Below, piece after piece: positions 54,807 to 64,000 of a stretch of 64,000 nt of DNA. A program made the position numbers and the translations under genes. The notes under the pieces are model-generated. The model made no database searches and was not told the DNA's origin. It saw only the letters and a program-made list of their open reading frames with translations. Every line of letters starts with the position of its first letter. Within the stretch, counting starts at the first letter, position 1. The DNA comes from Apostichopus japonicus (taxonomy: Eukaryota; Echinodermata; Holothuroidea; Aspidochirotida; Stichopodidae): contig NC_092576.1 of the NCBI RefSeq assembly GCF_037975245.1, positions 40,941,611 to 41,005,610 on the forward strand. The letters run 5' to 3'.

Positions 54807-54910
54807 AACTTACTTTTACACACGTGTTGTTTTGAAGTTAGACAACCGTTTAGATGAATCAATGAAGGACTGGAGATATCAGGAGGGCATTTTGTTGTTG
54901 TTGGTTTAAT

Positions 54911-55180
54911 TTAAGAATGATTGACTTGGTTGCTAGGTCTTTTATATTTATACACAGCCACTATGATGACGATGGCAATGATCAACAAAATTAAAACACC
55001 ACCTCCGATCATGATGATACTCATGTATTTTTCATGTCCACCTTCTGGTGCAACGTCATTGAACGGTGCATCGAGCGGCGGCTTGCTGGTATGAATTACG
55101 GTCGTTTTTAGAGTCGTCAGGGTCGTAGTAACGGTGCCATTTGTGGTGCTTTCGGTAGTCACGTTAGTCACGTTGGACAT
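54911..55180 (-). CDS. Small Thr-rich single-pass membrane protein, 89 aa
   Basis: The N-terminal half (residues 1-50) is rich in Thr, Ser and Asn and has three N-glycosylation sequons (N3VT, N6VT, N14GT), with no signal peptide. Residues 53-76 are a strongly hydrophobic helix (GGGVLILLIIAIVIIVAV), followed by the basic cytoplasmic tail YKYKRPSNQVNHS. This is the layout of a small type III plasma-membrane protein with a glycosylated stalk. I do not recognise the family and assign no function. The whole coding sequence is in one exon. TTTTGTTTCGACGCAG (minus strand, ending near 55233) can serve as acceptor for a 5' leader exon, proposed at about 57727 and upstream. Composition differs from the surrounding AT-rich DNA, which supports a real gene. 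Confidence 0.65.
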   Translation of the reverse strand: MSNVTNVTTESTTNGTVTTTLTTLKTTVIHTSKPPLDAPFNDVAPEGGHEKYMSIIMIGGGVLILLIIAIVIIVAVYKYKRPSNQVNHS

Positions 55181-55504
55181 TTTGTATTAGGTATGCGAAC
55201 GTTCTACGATACCGTGGTTGGGATCTTCGAGCCTGCGTCGAAACAAAACATGCAACAATTTGTAATTATAATCATAAATAACATAAAGTTTAAATTCAAA
55301 TGACCAAAGGAACTTGTTCTATTGATAACTTGTTTAATCATTGAAGTTGGTTAGTGTTGTGGTTATTCCTTGGCATTCTGTTGTATAACTTTATTGTGTG
55401 GTGGGTGGGTGGGCGGGGTGGTTGGTTCGACCGTCAATCCTGAAACGAGACACACATGTGGCTAACGTTAGCTTACTGTAAAGTTGTTATATCGACTTGA
55501 AAAC

Positions 55505-55683
55505 AGTCGCCCAGGATAGAACCTGGGCACGAAAACCAAACTACCAAACGACTGATCCGCTCTCAACCCCAGTCCCCTTGCATCGGGACTATGACTGTGT
55601 GATCATCGTCGGGTAGGCATCACCATTCCCGTCGAAAGGGAACAAATACTACACATGATCTTAGCCAAAACGCCGAGAAGCAT
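55505..55683 (-). mobile_element. U2-snRNA-headed SINE or U2 retropseudogene
   Basis: Read on the minus strand the first 40 nt follow U2 snRNA closely: GCTTCTCGGCGTTTTGGCTA then AGATCATGTGTAGTATTTG, including the branch-site recognition GTAGTA. The C-to-G change in GGCC disrupts stem I. After that the sequence leaves U2: no Sm site or stem III-IV. Instead the 3' part has a B-box-like CCAGGTTCTATCCTGG. It therefore cannot be a working U2 gene. The composite form suggests a SINE with a U2-derived head; one copy only is present here. Confidence 0.6.
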
Positions 55684-56565
55684 ACATTGTATTAAACGCG
55701 GAAGAGTTATATTGTAGTTCAAGCGCGGTTTAAGCTGTTGAAACTTTGTAAATTACCTAGAAACGACATAAACTTTAACACCTATATTGAAGACGTGGAT
55801 CCAGGTCTTTAAAAAGGAAAAGGATGGGCGTATAGCCCCGAAGTCGATGGGTGTGGGGTGCCTCCAAAAAAAAAAATGAAGTGAAATGGAATGAAATAAT
55901 GGTGTATTGTGATACATATTTAGGCTATAATTTAGGTCTTAAATTAGTTGAACACGCAAATTTGTGCTAATAATTAGACTTTTAACTTGTGTGTGTATGT
56001 AAAGGGTTGAACAACCCTATACCCTATGGATCCTAGGCTGAAGGCGGGGTGCACGTTTTGACCCAAATTCGTAACAAGTATATTAGATTGTTTTTCGGTT
56101 CTTATATATAACCTGGAATCCCTTTCATGGAAAGCTTACACTTTGCTTTTGTAATTGATCAGAGTTACAGTACGTCACATGTTCGAATGAACTTATTTGT
56201 TGAGATGTGATAATTGCTTAATTAAGTAAGAATAAATCCGGTTACTGAGTTGATACATATTTTGGCGCAGTCTACTAACAATAGTTACTGTATAGAATGG
56301 ATGAGACATCAAATGCACTGGTTTGAACTCAAAGGAATTAATTAAACATATCACTCTATATAGAGCTCCACCAAGTATAAAAATGGTCTAGAAGGAAGCA
56401 ATTTAGGATATTTTGCAGTCTTTACATTAAGACAGTATACAAAAAATATTAACAATAAAAATTAACAGTCGGGCTCGTATAACTGCGCGCTAGCATAAGT
56501 TGCACATAACATTACTGGATGACGGTGATTTAAACACGTGTGGCTTTTAAAAAATACCTCATCGT

Positions 56566-57172
56566 CAGTGGCGGCGCCAAGGGGGAAGCTTGGGGGGGGG
56601 GCTTTAGCCCCCCACTGAAGTAGTCAGCCCCCCATTATCCCCCCAACTGAAATACGCAAAAAAAACCTCATTGAAACAATATAGCCTACCCAAATTTGGT
56701 CAGCCATAACGCAGTGCTACAATGGTCAATGGAAATTCTGATGAATTTTGTTCTCATATGGCAATGTCGTGTGCGTTTCACAAACAGCGTGTACACAGAC
56801 TAAAACAGGAGTTGTGTCAGAGAGCGCGATATAATAATTGAGCAAAGGAATTGGATCTTTCACAGCAGGTAATATTTTAGTGATACGAAAACTGTGAATT
56901 GGTATCTTCAATTCTAATTTGACTAAAGTTACTCACACAAAATGCATATTTTTGGAGAAATTTTCAGGTGACAAAAGCCTCGCTAAATGCCACCATTTTG
57001 CATGCAGGCCTTTCCAGGATTGGGAAAAATTTCAAAAGGGGAGGGGGCACCCCCTCCCCTTATACCCCTCCCCCAGGACGGCGATCACTCAATCTTGTAA
57101 GCCACCCAACAAAAATTGGCTCAGCCACCCTTAGCCTCCCCAACTAAAAATTCCTGGCGCCGCCACTGGGAG
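56566..57172. mobile_element. Non-autonomous hAT-like element, CAGTGGCGGCGCCA termini
   Basis: The left end CAGTGGCGGCGCCA (56566) is matched by TGGCGCCGCCACTG ending at 57168. TCATCGT lies just before the left end (56559-56565) and at 57173-57179, a near-complete target-site duplication. The interior has poly-G/poly-C blocks shared with 17747-18040. It has no transposase. It lies in the proposed leader intron of the small membrane-protein gene. Confidence 0.7.
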
Positions 57173-57726
57173 TCATCGTCCGGCTTAAACGCATAGGAAG
57201 ACGGTTGTTAGCTTACTTGACCGGCGTTGCTATGGTGAATTTAGACGAAATGTGCGTCATAAGCTGGTTCCGCTCCATAATATATATACCATCCCCGAAT
57301 CATAACATCACATGTTACCGTATTCCTTCAAAAACCGCTAATTATCAATTTCACCATTTACGAATGAGCAATGGCCGCCATGTTGATTTGACGGATAACA
57401 AAACGAAATGCTAGATATTCGTCCTAGTTTTTTTCGTCCCATATTTGTTAAGTTTGAGATGGATTTCTGCTTCATTTACATGAGCAACTGAAGGTGTTTT
57501 ATTTTATTCCACAGACCCTTTCTCTCATTGCAGATGTGTAAACAATTTTATGCAGAGGCTGTAAGGATTTGATTTGTGCATCAAAGTAGCTCAAACAGCT
57601 TCTTCAACAAGCCTTAAACGATCGACTTGTTCATGTATGGAATAAACAATTAGAATTTAACTGATAATGTAAGAATGTTGTATAACTAGCTGTGAATTTA
57701 ACATAACCATATAGGCCTTAACTTAC

Positions 57727-57918
57727 CTAAAGAAGGTGCTGAACGGACTCCGGAGAAAGTTGAGTAATATTCCTGTTTATGAACGGATTACTACCTTTGC
57801 TGTAATTAGATTTTGTCGGTTATGATTTCAATATCCGATTCTGCGTCATTCATGTTTAAGTATATACATGTCGCAAGACACAGTAGTTATGCTACGTGCA
57901 CGGTAATGTTTGAAAATT
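57727..57918 (-). other. Candidate untranslated first exon of the small membrane-protein gene
   Basis: On the minus strand CACCTTCTTTAG|GTAAGT gives a strong donor, with the exon ending at base 57727. Paired with the acceptor near 55233 it would make a 2.5-kb leader intron upstream of the ATG at 55180. The 5' limit is not visible; 57918 is simply the edge of the regulatory block below. Confidence 0.35.
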
Positions 57919-57946
57919 GTCACCATGGCGATGTTACCGTGGCAAT
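57919..57946 (-). promoter_or_regulatory. Two abutting RFX-type X-box sequences
   Basis: GTTACCGTGGCAAT (57933-57946) fits the X-box pattern GTNRCC-n-RGYAAC with one end mismatch. GTCACCATGGCGAT (57919-57932) is a second, weaker match directly beside it. They lie about 190 bp from the proposed leader-exon donor, where a promoter would be expected. RFX factors bind such sites, often at ciliary genes; binding here is inferred. Confidence 0.4.
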
Positions 57947-58537
57947 CTTACAATGAACCGCTGATCTCTGACATTATCATATAGTTACCAACCACCGCCC
58001 ATAGCTAACCCTATTATCGTACCATTGACTACCAGGCAGTCCCAAACACTGTGTATTTATGCATTATCAAATGTCACTCGTATCCACGTTTATTTCGCGG
58101 TCATATTTCTTGGATTCAACCATTATAGGTGATATGGTATTACATGTGGGAAAGCGGGGCCGCGGAAAGGGGGGACTGATCAATTTTGACAGTTATAATA
58201 CAAAACTATAGCAGAAATTTTTCTCTTTCAAAGCAATATATTTATGTCCAATACCATCAAGTATAGGTTTGAAGAAGAACTTGGTTTTTTTTTTAAATTT
58301 ACTTTGTTGCTGTAAAATATGTTTGTTTCGAATCTATTCCCTCGCTTCAACAGAATAGTAAAACATCCCCACAGCGAAAACCCGCCATACTACAGTCATG
58401 ATCTTATTTTGCTATATAACCGTCACGTTGCTTGGCTCCACCATTATCATATAGGTGTAAACAATGATGTAAATGTGAGAATCGAGCAGGAGGAAGAGGA
58501 AGGGTATCCTATAGCCGTATCTATGGTGACTAAAAGA

Positions 58538-58833
58538 CAGGCGCGTAGCCAAGGGGGGGGGGGGAGAAGGGGGAGCCGCCCCACCATTTTTTTTAATGTT
58601 TTTATGATATCGCTAGTAATTTCAAAAGAGAAAATGCTAAGATGCAACTTACAAGGCCTGGGATATGCCATTTCCAGCGATCTGGGAGGCATTTTCAGCC
58701 AAAATTTTCTTGTACGCTTCGCGCCAAGTATGGTGGCGCTACGCTTATGATAGTTTGCAAAGCCGTATCTACGGCTCTGATAGTTTGCCTACATTTTCGC
58801 CCCTCCCTTGGCAAATTCCTGGCTACGCGCCTG
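58538..58833 (+). mobile_element. hAT-like MITE (CAGGCGCGTAGCC family), intact copy
   Basis: The terminal inverted repeats are CAGGCGCGTAGCCAAGG at 58538 and GGCTACGCGCCTG ending at 58833. A perfect 8-bp target-site duplication CTAAAAGA lies at 58530-58537 and 58834-58841. It is 296 bp with no coding capacity. An internal near-palindrome AGCCGTATCTACGGCT is shared with the copy at 10531. The 8-bp duplication and CAG ends place it with hAT transposons. Confidence 0.9.
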
Positions 58834-59955
58834 CTAAAAGAATAAATAAAGAATAAGAGTGGAGGGAGCAAAGTAAAAAAAAAAGAACCCTTCTACTGAG
58901 ATGTCAACATCGCCAAGTATAGTTTCATTTCCTAGCAACACATTCTCAGTTCAGTATGTTTTAGTCATGCTGTTTAGAAATTTCTGTTTTTGTTTTATTC
59001 ATAAGTTAATGAGGGTCGTTATGACATAATCATGCACGATAATGTACTTTCTTTGCTAAAAGTTTGGACCAATTCACAAAGATCGAGCGAATGAAAAATT
59101 CAATCCAAAACAAAGGTTCTTTGCTATTGTTTTGCTTGAAATGGAAACAATAAATCGGACGCATCCTTTGTTTCGGTTTAATTTTTTATTCACTCGATCG
59201 TTGCGAATGGGCCAACATTTTGTTGGGACAGGTGGGCCTACATAGTACTGTTTGTATGTGATTACAGTAGAAACAAATATGATTGTAGAGTGATGGCTTC
59301 GTTAGCTCGTGTTTATAATGGAATGCATATTGGGGATTTTAAGAAATAGAGAGATACACAAAATTGGATTTCCTGCAGCTTACAAAGTATGCCTGAAATA
59401 CTAAGTGTTAACTTAAAATTTCGGCCACATTTTTATGATTTGGCGGTCAAGAGCAAAAAAAAAAGAAAAAAAGATAAAAAAACCCTAAAAAATTCTGCTG
59501 TGAAAATCGGTTAAATGGTAACCAAGGTAACCAAGCACGTGAGTACGTGCATTCGTAGTAGCCTATATGAACTTGTAGGGCAATTCCTAGCAAGCTGATA
59601 GAACATTCAATTCGATCATTGATGTATACGATGTGCGCTAATGTTATAACATGAAAACAGGATACGCCCAGCTTGTGGTCATTCATCTTCCTATTGGACA
59701 GTCACATAAAACAAAGTTAATTCTGGTCAACTATCAAACCAATCACGTTGTCAGTTCACTCCCTTGGCCATATCATTGCCGTTCATGAGATCATGCGCAG
59801 AGATAGGAAAGACACCTGGTGAGTTACAGGACAAAACATTCATGACGTTTAAAGTAAATACCCCCACTGTGACACGCGTCTTCGTAAGACAATAGGCAGC
59901 TTTAGATTTCACGACGCGGAGCTCTCTACAACGAAATGACGACACGTATGTGTTA

Positions 59956-59966
59956 TGCGCATGCGT
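59956..59966. promoter_or_regulatory. NRF1-type site upstream of the Myb/SANT-like gene
   Basis: TGCGCATGCGT is a close match to the palindromic NRF1 motif, 120 bp upstream of the start codon at 60086, in a locally CpG-rich stretch (about 59860-60120). Confidence 0.45.
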
Positions 59967-60055
59967 CTACGTCGACTTCCCGTTGTCCCTGAAATTTTAC
60001 ACCGGGTGTCCAGGGTATTTCCCGTTGTCGTGAAAACGGCAACTTCGATAACATG

Positions 60056-60063
60056 TGACGTCA
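60056..60063. promoter_or_regulatory. Perfect CRE upstream of the Myb/SANT-like gene
   Basis: TGACGTCA is the palindromic cAMP-response element recognised by CREB/ATF bZIP factors. It lies 22 bp before the ATG, so close that it may sit at or just downstream of the transcription start. Confidence 0.5.
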
Positions 60064-60085
60064 CAATTTTGTTGTTATTGTCAAG

Positions 60086-63000
60086 ATGGACGAACAATTT
60101 GGGCGAGTCGAGCTTACAAATTCAGTAAGTTCTTGGTATTTCTATTCGAAATTTGACGTTTAAGTATAAAATGGCTCGGAATTTACGTACTGCCAGTGTG
60201 TATACTAATTATACTCCTCAATTCTGACTGTTGTTGGGTGGTTACACTACAGACTTTCACATCGACAAGTTGAAGTAGCGGCAGCCTAACAATTTAACAT
60301 CTGGCCTAAACTAGGACCTAGGCATAGCTGGCTGAGTGTAGTGGGTCAGCCCTCACACTACCGTTTACAAGCAATCCTCTACTAGGTCAGCTATAAAATC
60401 ATCCCGCAAAATATGGGGCAAAGGCTATACTACCTCAAACACCAACTTATTTTTGCCAATAATGCATATTTGGGTTGTTAAACACCATTATGGAATCAGC
60501 CTGGCTTAAAACACAACTTACGATTGATGCCAGTTCTTTCGTATTATATGATTAGCTTCTCTTAAAATAGAAGAATTCTGCTGCAGAAAAGACTGTGCAT
60601 AATTTAGAGTGTTTGATTGCCCGAAATTAGTGAAACATCATAATCTTTTATATACATTGCGGACAAATCCACTGTGACATACTGTATATCAGAGGATATT
60701 TTGCTTTGAGTTACTATATATTTGATTGATTTTTTCCATCATATTTCAACAGCCTGCTGTCAACTCAGATAGTAATGAAGCTTCAGCGGGTTCAAGTTCC
60801 TCAATAAAGAAACCTAGTAGTAGCAGCAGGTATAAGTGGAGTGTTAGCTCAGTGGTTAATGCCGGTGCCTTTCAATCATAAGGTCCCCGGTTCAAGTCAC
60901 TCCAAGATTAGTGTATGTCGTCCAGTTACAGAGTTGTTGACAATTAACAATTCATAATCATGGACTTTAAATATGAATGTAAGACACTGACTTCGGTCAG
61001 CTTGCGGCTTTGATAAGCCAATGAGGCTTTTTCGTGAGTGCCTGCTTGCAGGTGGATCTAATATACATACATAATTACCAATTATGATAGATTTCCAATT
61101 AAAAAAAGTATTTGTGTTTACGCTCCAGGGTTGTAATGGTTATGAAAAACAAGTGTGTGGATTTTTTTTATTAATTGTTGAAAGGCTGTACTGGCCACTC
61201 AACCGCACATGACTGGTCCCAAAATTCAATTTTATAGCACCTAATCAATGTTGACTGCTACATGCAGTACTGTTTTGTATGGATTGTCTAATAGTCTTGT
61301 ATGGATTTTTTATGCTTTTTTGTAAACAAGCAGACTGTGTTTATTTCTTACATTTTTCCAATGTTTTCTACCATTGGAAATACAACCCCATTTACCATCA
61401 TAAATATGACATATTCCTGTTTGAGAAACAAAATCAGAGTACCATATTTTAAAAATAAATAAGTTTAGAGCTCAAATGTTGTGTGTGTGCTATGCACTGA
61501 TAGAGGTATGCTAGAAATGATTTCCAGCAAAATCTACAGTAAGATGGTTCATCTATGATTGTCAGAAAATTGGACCAGCTTTGAGGATTTTGTAATGAAA
61601 AACAAGGAAAGAACCATTCTAATTTTTGACAAAGATAAAGAATACTTATAGGTTTGATGCATATCAGACATTTTGTTTTCGAGAAATCAAGTTAAAATTG
61701 ATCTCTATTGGGCTGTAATATAATATTAAATAAATCTCAAAATACACTTCTAAATCTATTTCAGGACTTTCATGAAATGGACAGAGGCAAAAGATATAAT
61801 TCTTTGCAAGGAAGTTGCCTTGCAAAACCCATTTCAGTTCCGAAGGGGCAGTCTAGAAAGAGGCAAGGTGTGGTCTGGAGTGGCCACCGAATTGAGAAAA
61901 CAGTCCTTTAAGGTGGACCAAAGGGCTGTCAGAGACAGGTATGTTAAGGAGGCTAGAAGCTAAATTCATGCTCTACAATACCGTAGAGGAAAAAGAAAAA
62001 TCCTCCCAGCATACTAAATAATTACATTTTCCCAAAAAATTGGGATTTGAATTGGTGGTGCTGGTGGTTCCTATGTAATTTATGTTTCACTTTTTACCTT
62101 CCATTGCATTCTTTCCTATATACTGTACTGTCATGTAGCTCACAACCCTCATATAGCCCTCAGAGCCCTCATAAGTTTGTGTTTGTACCAAGACGAACAT
62201 ATTTGCCTTCCATTTTCACGACAATTTCTTAACTTAAGACTATAATTTGGTTTAACCCCAGTAATTTCAGTGGTTCCGTTTCATGTACAGACAAGTGCGA
62301 GACGAGACGTAGGTGATGTTTAGCACGTATCGCAAGGGTAGACCCGTCTGGATTCTTTGATTGCATCATTGGTTTTTTTTTTCCATAGGTCATGAATATT
62401 CATTGTTAAAAGTGTACAAGATATATAGGGGGCGTGGCCAGAAAGAGATTGTTATCTTTTGAGCCAATCAGAGGGTTTGTTTACCTTTTGACCAGGGACT
62501 TTTTTTATGGGATGGGTTCCTCTGGGCGATTCACTTATTCTTTCGATTCAATACATTCCTAATTTGGTTTTTCATTCTAATCATAGGTACAACAGCCTCA
62601 AGAATAAGGTGCAGAAGAACAACTCTCAAGATAAGAGGGCTTCAGGCATTAGCCCTGAGGAAACGGAAAGCCAAAGGGAGTTGAGGGTGCTTCTGGAAGA
62701 CTTGGCCAACCAAGAAGATGATGCAGAGCTTCTCCCCAAGACCAATGCTAGTGAAGAGGAGCAGAGGCGCCTCGATGGACAAGAGGTCCAGAAGAGGGCC
62801 TGTGAATCGTTTGTGGAGACAAGGAAGAGGTGAGAGACTCATATTACCTCAAATGGGGTTGGTTGGTTGGTATACCGGTATTCAGAAAAAAAAGTTTTCA
62901 ATATTTGACCTCAGCTGAATTTGCAAAGTATTACAGGGGTTGAACCCTGCATCTTTTGTTTACAAGCAGTGTCACATACATACAGATAAACACATGTGCA

Positions 63001-63421
63001 CACACACAAGCATGATTGCATGGATTCATTCTGTCTCAAAAATTGGTTGCCAGGTCTGTCATATTGAAGAAATTCATGATGTACCTTTATCTTGTTTTGT
63101 CATAGGCATTTTGCAGATAAAGAAAATATGCCAAGAAAAAGAAACAGTGGGAGTGATGCTCTTCAGTTTTTGCATCAAAAGATGGAGTTGGAAAGAGAGA
63201 TGAGGAAGGAAGAGCTCGCCATGAGAAGAGCAGAGGTGAAGAGGGACGAAGCTGAAAGAGATCGACGATTTGAACTCTTTCAACAACAGCAACAGCAGAC
63301 ACAGCAACAATTTATGCAGCAACAACAACAAATGCAGCAACACCTCGCACAACAACAGCAGCAGATGCAAAACATGCTAATGATGTTCATGCAATCGATG
63401 AAGGGTAATAATAAACAATAA
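60086..63421 (+). CDS. Myb/SANT-like DNA-binding protein with coiled coil and Gln-rich C-terminus
   Basis: Five exons, 60086-60124, 60753-60829, 61765-61938, 62587-62829 and 63106-63421, join in frame to 282 residues; the last three introns all split an Arg codon (AG|G). The ATG is the first in frame after a CpG-rich promoter-like region. Residues 1-39 are Ser-rich. Residues 43-105 (KWTEAKDIILCKEVALQNPF onward, with WSGVATEL and RAVRDRYNSL) have the spaced-tryptophan, three-helix look of a Myb/SANT-like domain. Residues 110-178 are acidic and charged. From about 190, MELEREMRKEELAMRRAEV starts a long coiled coil that runs into Gln and Met tracts to the C-terminus. Similar architectures occur as multicopy genes in marine invertebrates, some possibly transposon-derived; that is recollection, not shown here. 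A nuclear, oligomeric DNA-binding role is inferred. Confidence 0.85.
60838..61068 (+). mobile_element. tRNA-derived SINE, copy 2
   Basis: GGAGTGTTAGCTCAGTGG, CCGGTTCAAGTCACTCC, then a body with CTTCGGTCAGCTTGCGGC, ending at GGATCTAATATACATAC. It matches the copy at 4731-4963 along its full length in opposite orientation. It begins 8 bp after the splice donor of exon 2 of the Myb/SANT-like gene (donor GT at 60830-60831). The rest of that intron to 61764 has no other feature that I can support. Confidence 0.85.
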
Positions 63422-63672
63422 GTTCCCACCTCCTACCAATGTCCCCAAAACAAGTTTGTACAAAATTGCTCATAAATGGTTTAACTCAGATGACCTCTCC
63501 CAAAACAATAGGGATCATATACTCATTATTCCAAGTATGAACTTTGCATGGTTGACTTATTGTGTTTTCAACAGAAAATACCTAAATTTCACAAAATGTC
63601 AATTTTTGAAGCAAATTGAGCTCATGTCATATATCTGTAATTAAAGCACCATAAACATGCATGTAAATTAAA

Positions 63673-63678
63673 AATAAA
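63673..63678 (+). terminator. Possible polyadenylation signal of the Myb/SANT-like gene
   Basis: AATAAA lies 250 bp after the stop codon. No strong downstream GT-rich element is seen. Nothing else is recognised from 63422 to the window end. Confidence 0.35.
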
Positions 63679-64000
63679 ATGAAAGACAATCAAGAAATAT
63701 ACAAAATGCAGCATTTTCCCATTTTTCTGAGATTTATTAATGTTTGATTATTCAAAAATACATTTTAAAGTGATTGTCTGTGTTTCAGTGCTATGATACA
63801 CTTCTCTCAATCAAAATGGATATCCTACTATATGTTTGACTGTTATTTGTGAATGGGGTAGGGAAATGTTTTCGAGCAAAACGGTCATGTGATCCAATGT
63901 CACCAAAGATCAATTAGTGGTTAAAAACTAGTATTTTGAATCATTATATTCACCAAAGGTTGGAAACGGGTCATATTTTGAGACAAGTTGTGAATTGGGT

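Noticed and set aside
55505-55683. Functional U2 snRNA gene
   Set aside because: Only the 5' 40 nt match; the Sm site and 3' stem-loops are absent and stem I is disrupted.
58319-58856. Several overlapping frames across the MITE
   Set aside because: They cross the MITE boundary and its G-run; no coding signal.
60838-60910. Functional tRNA gene
   Set aside because: The anticodon and T arms do not fold properly and the same body follows the tRNA-like head in a second copy, so it is a SINE.

Overview
The window is metazoan nuclear DNA: genes are split by GT-AG introns, the background is AT-rich, and it is dense with tRNA-derived SINEs and short non-autonomous hAT-type DNA transposons. The presence of a NACHT-domain (NLR-type) receptor, a C2H2 zinc-finger gene and a Myb/SANT-like gene with a Gln-rich tail points to a marine invertebrate with an expanded NLR repertoire. 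An echinoderm or related deuterostome is my best guess, but this is inference only.

Four genes can be modelled. (1) 1-7092, + strand: the 3' part of a gene encoding a transmembrane segment, a complete NACHT ATPase and a short C-terminal region, in nine phase-consistent exons. (2) 19284-47644, + strand: a C2H2 zinc-finger protein with three small N-terminal exons rich in SUMO-type motifs and one large exon carrying seven fingers; a further coding exon may lie at 16742-16802. (3) 54911-55180, - strand: a small Thr-rich single-pass membrane protein with a probable untranslated first exon ending at 57727. (4) 60086-63421, + strand: a 282-residue Myb/SANT-like, coiled-coil, Gln-rich protein in five exons.

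The dominant structure is a 23-kb tandem array (22071-45336) of a roughly 62-bp unit that fills the last intron of the zinc-finger gene. The unit was copied from the exon/intron junction itself, so the authentic 5' splice site (AATAG|GTAAG) recurs about once per unit, several hundred times in the sense direction. The NACHT gene shows a smaller case of the same kind: a 99-bp unit covering the last 51 nt of its main exon, its splice donor and 48 nt of intron is repeated about six times, creating downstream 42-nt, in-phase candidate microexons, one with a stop codon. The zinc-finger gene also carries a decaying 124-bp tandem array of its last finger, beginning in the coding sequence and running past the stop codon.

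Between the genes lie a gene-poor tract (7093-16741) of MITEs, a possible LTR, an integrase fragment and simple repeats, and a second one (48704-54910) with AT-, T- and pyrimidine-rich sequence in which I see no convincing gene. Transposable elements with visible termini and target-site duplications include a 776-bp hAT-like element (20510-21285) and a 296-bp MITE (58538-58833) with related copies at 10531, 12196 and 15285.
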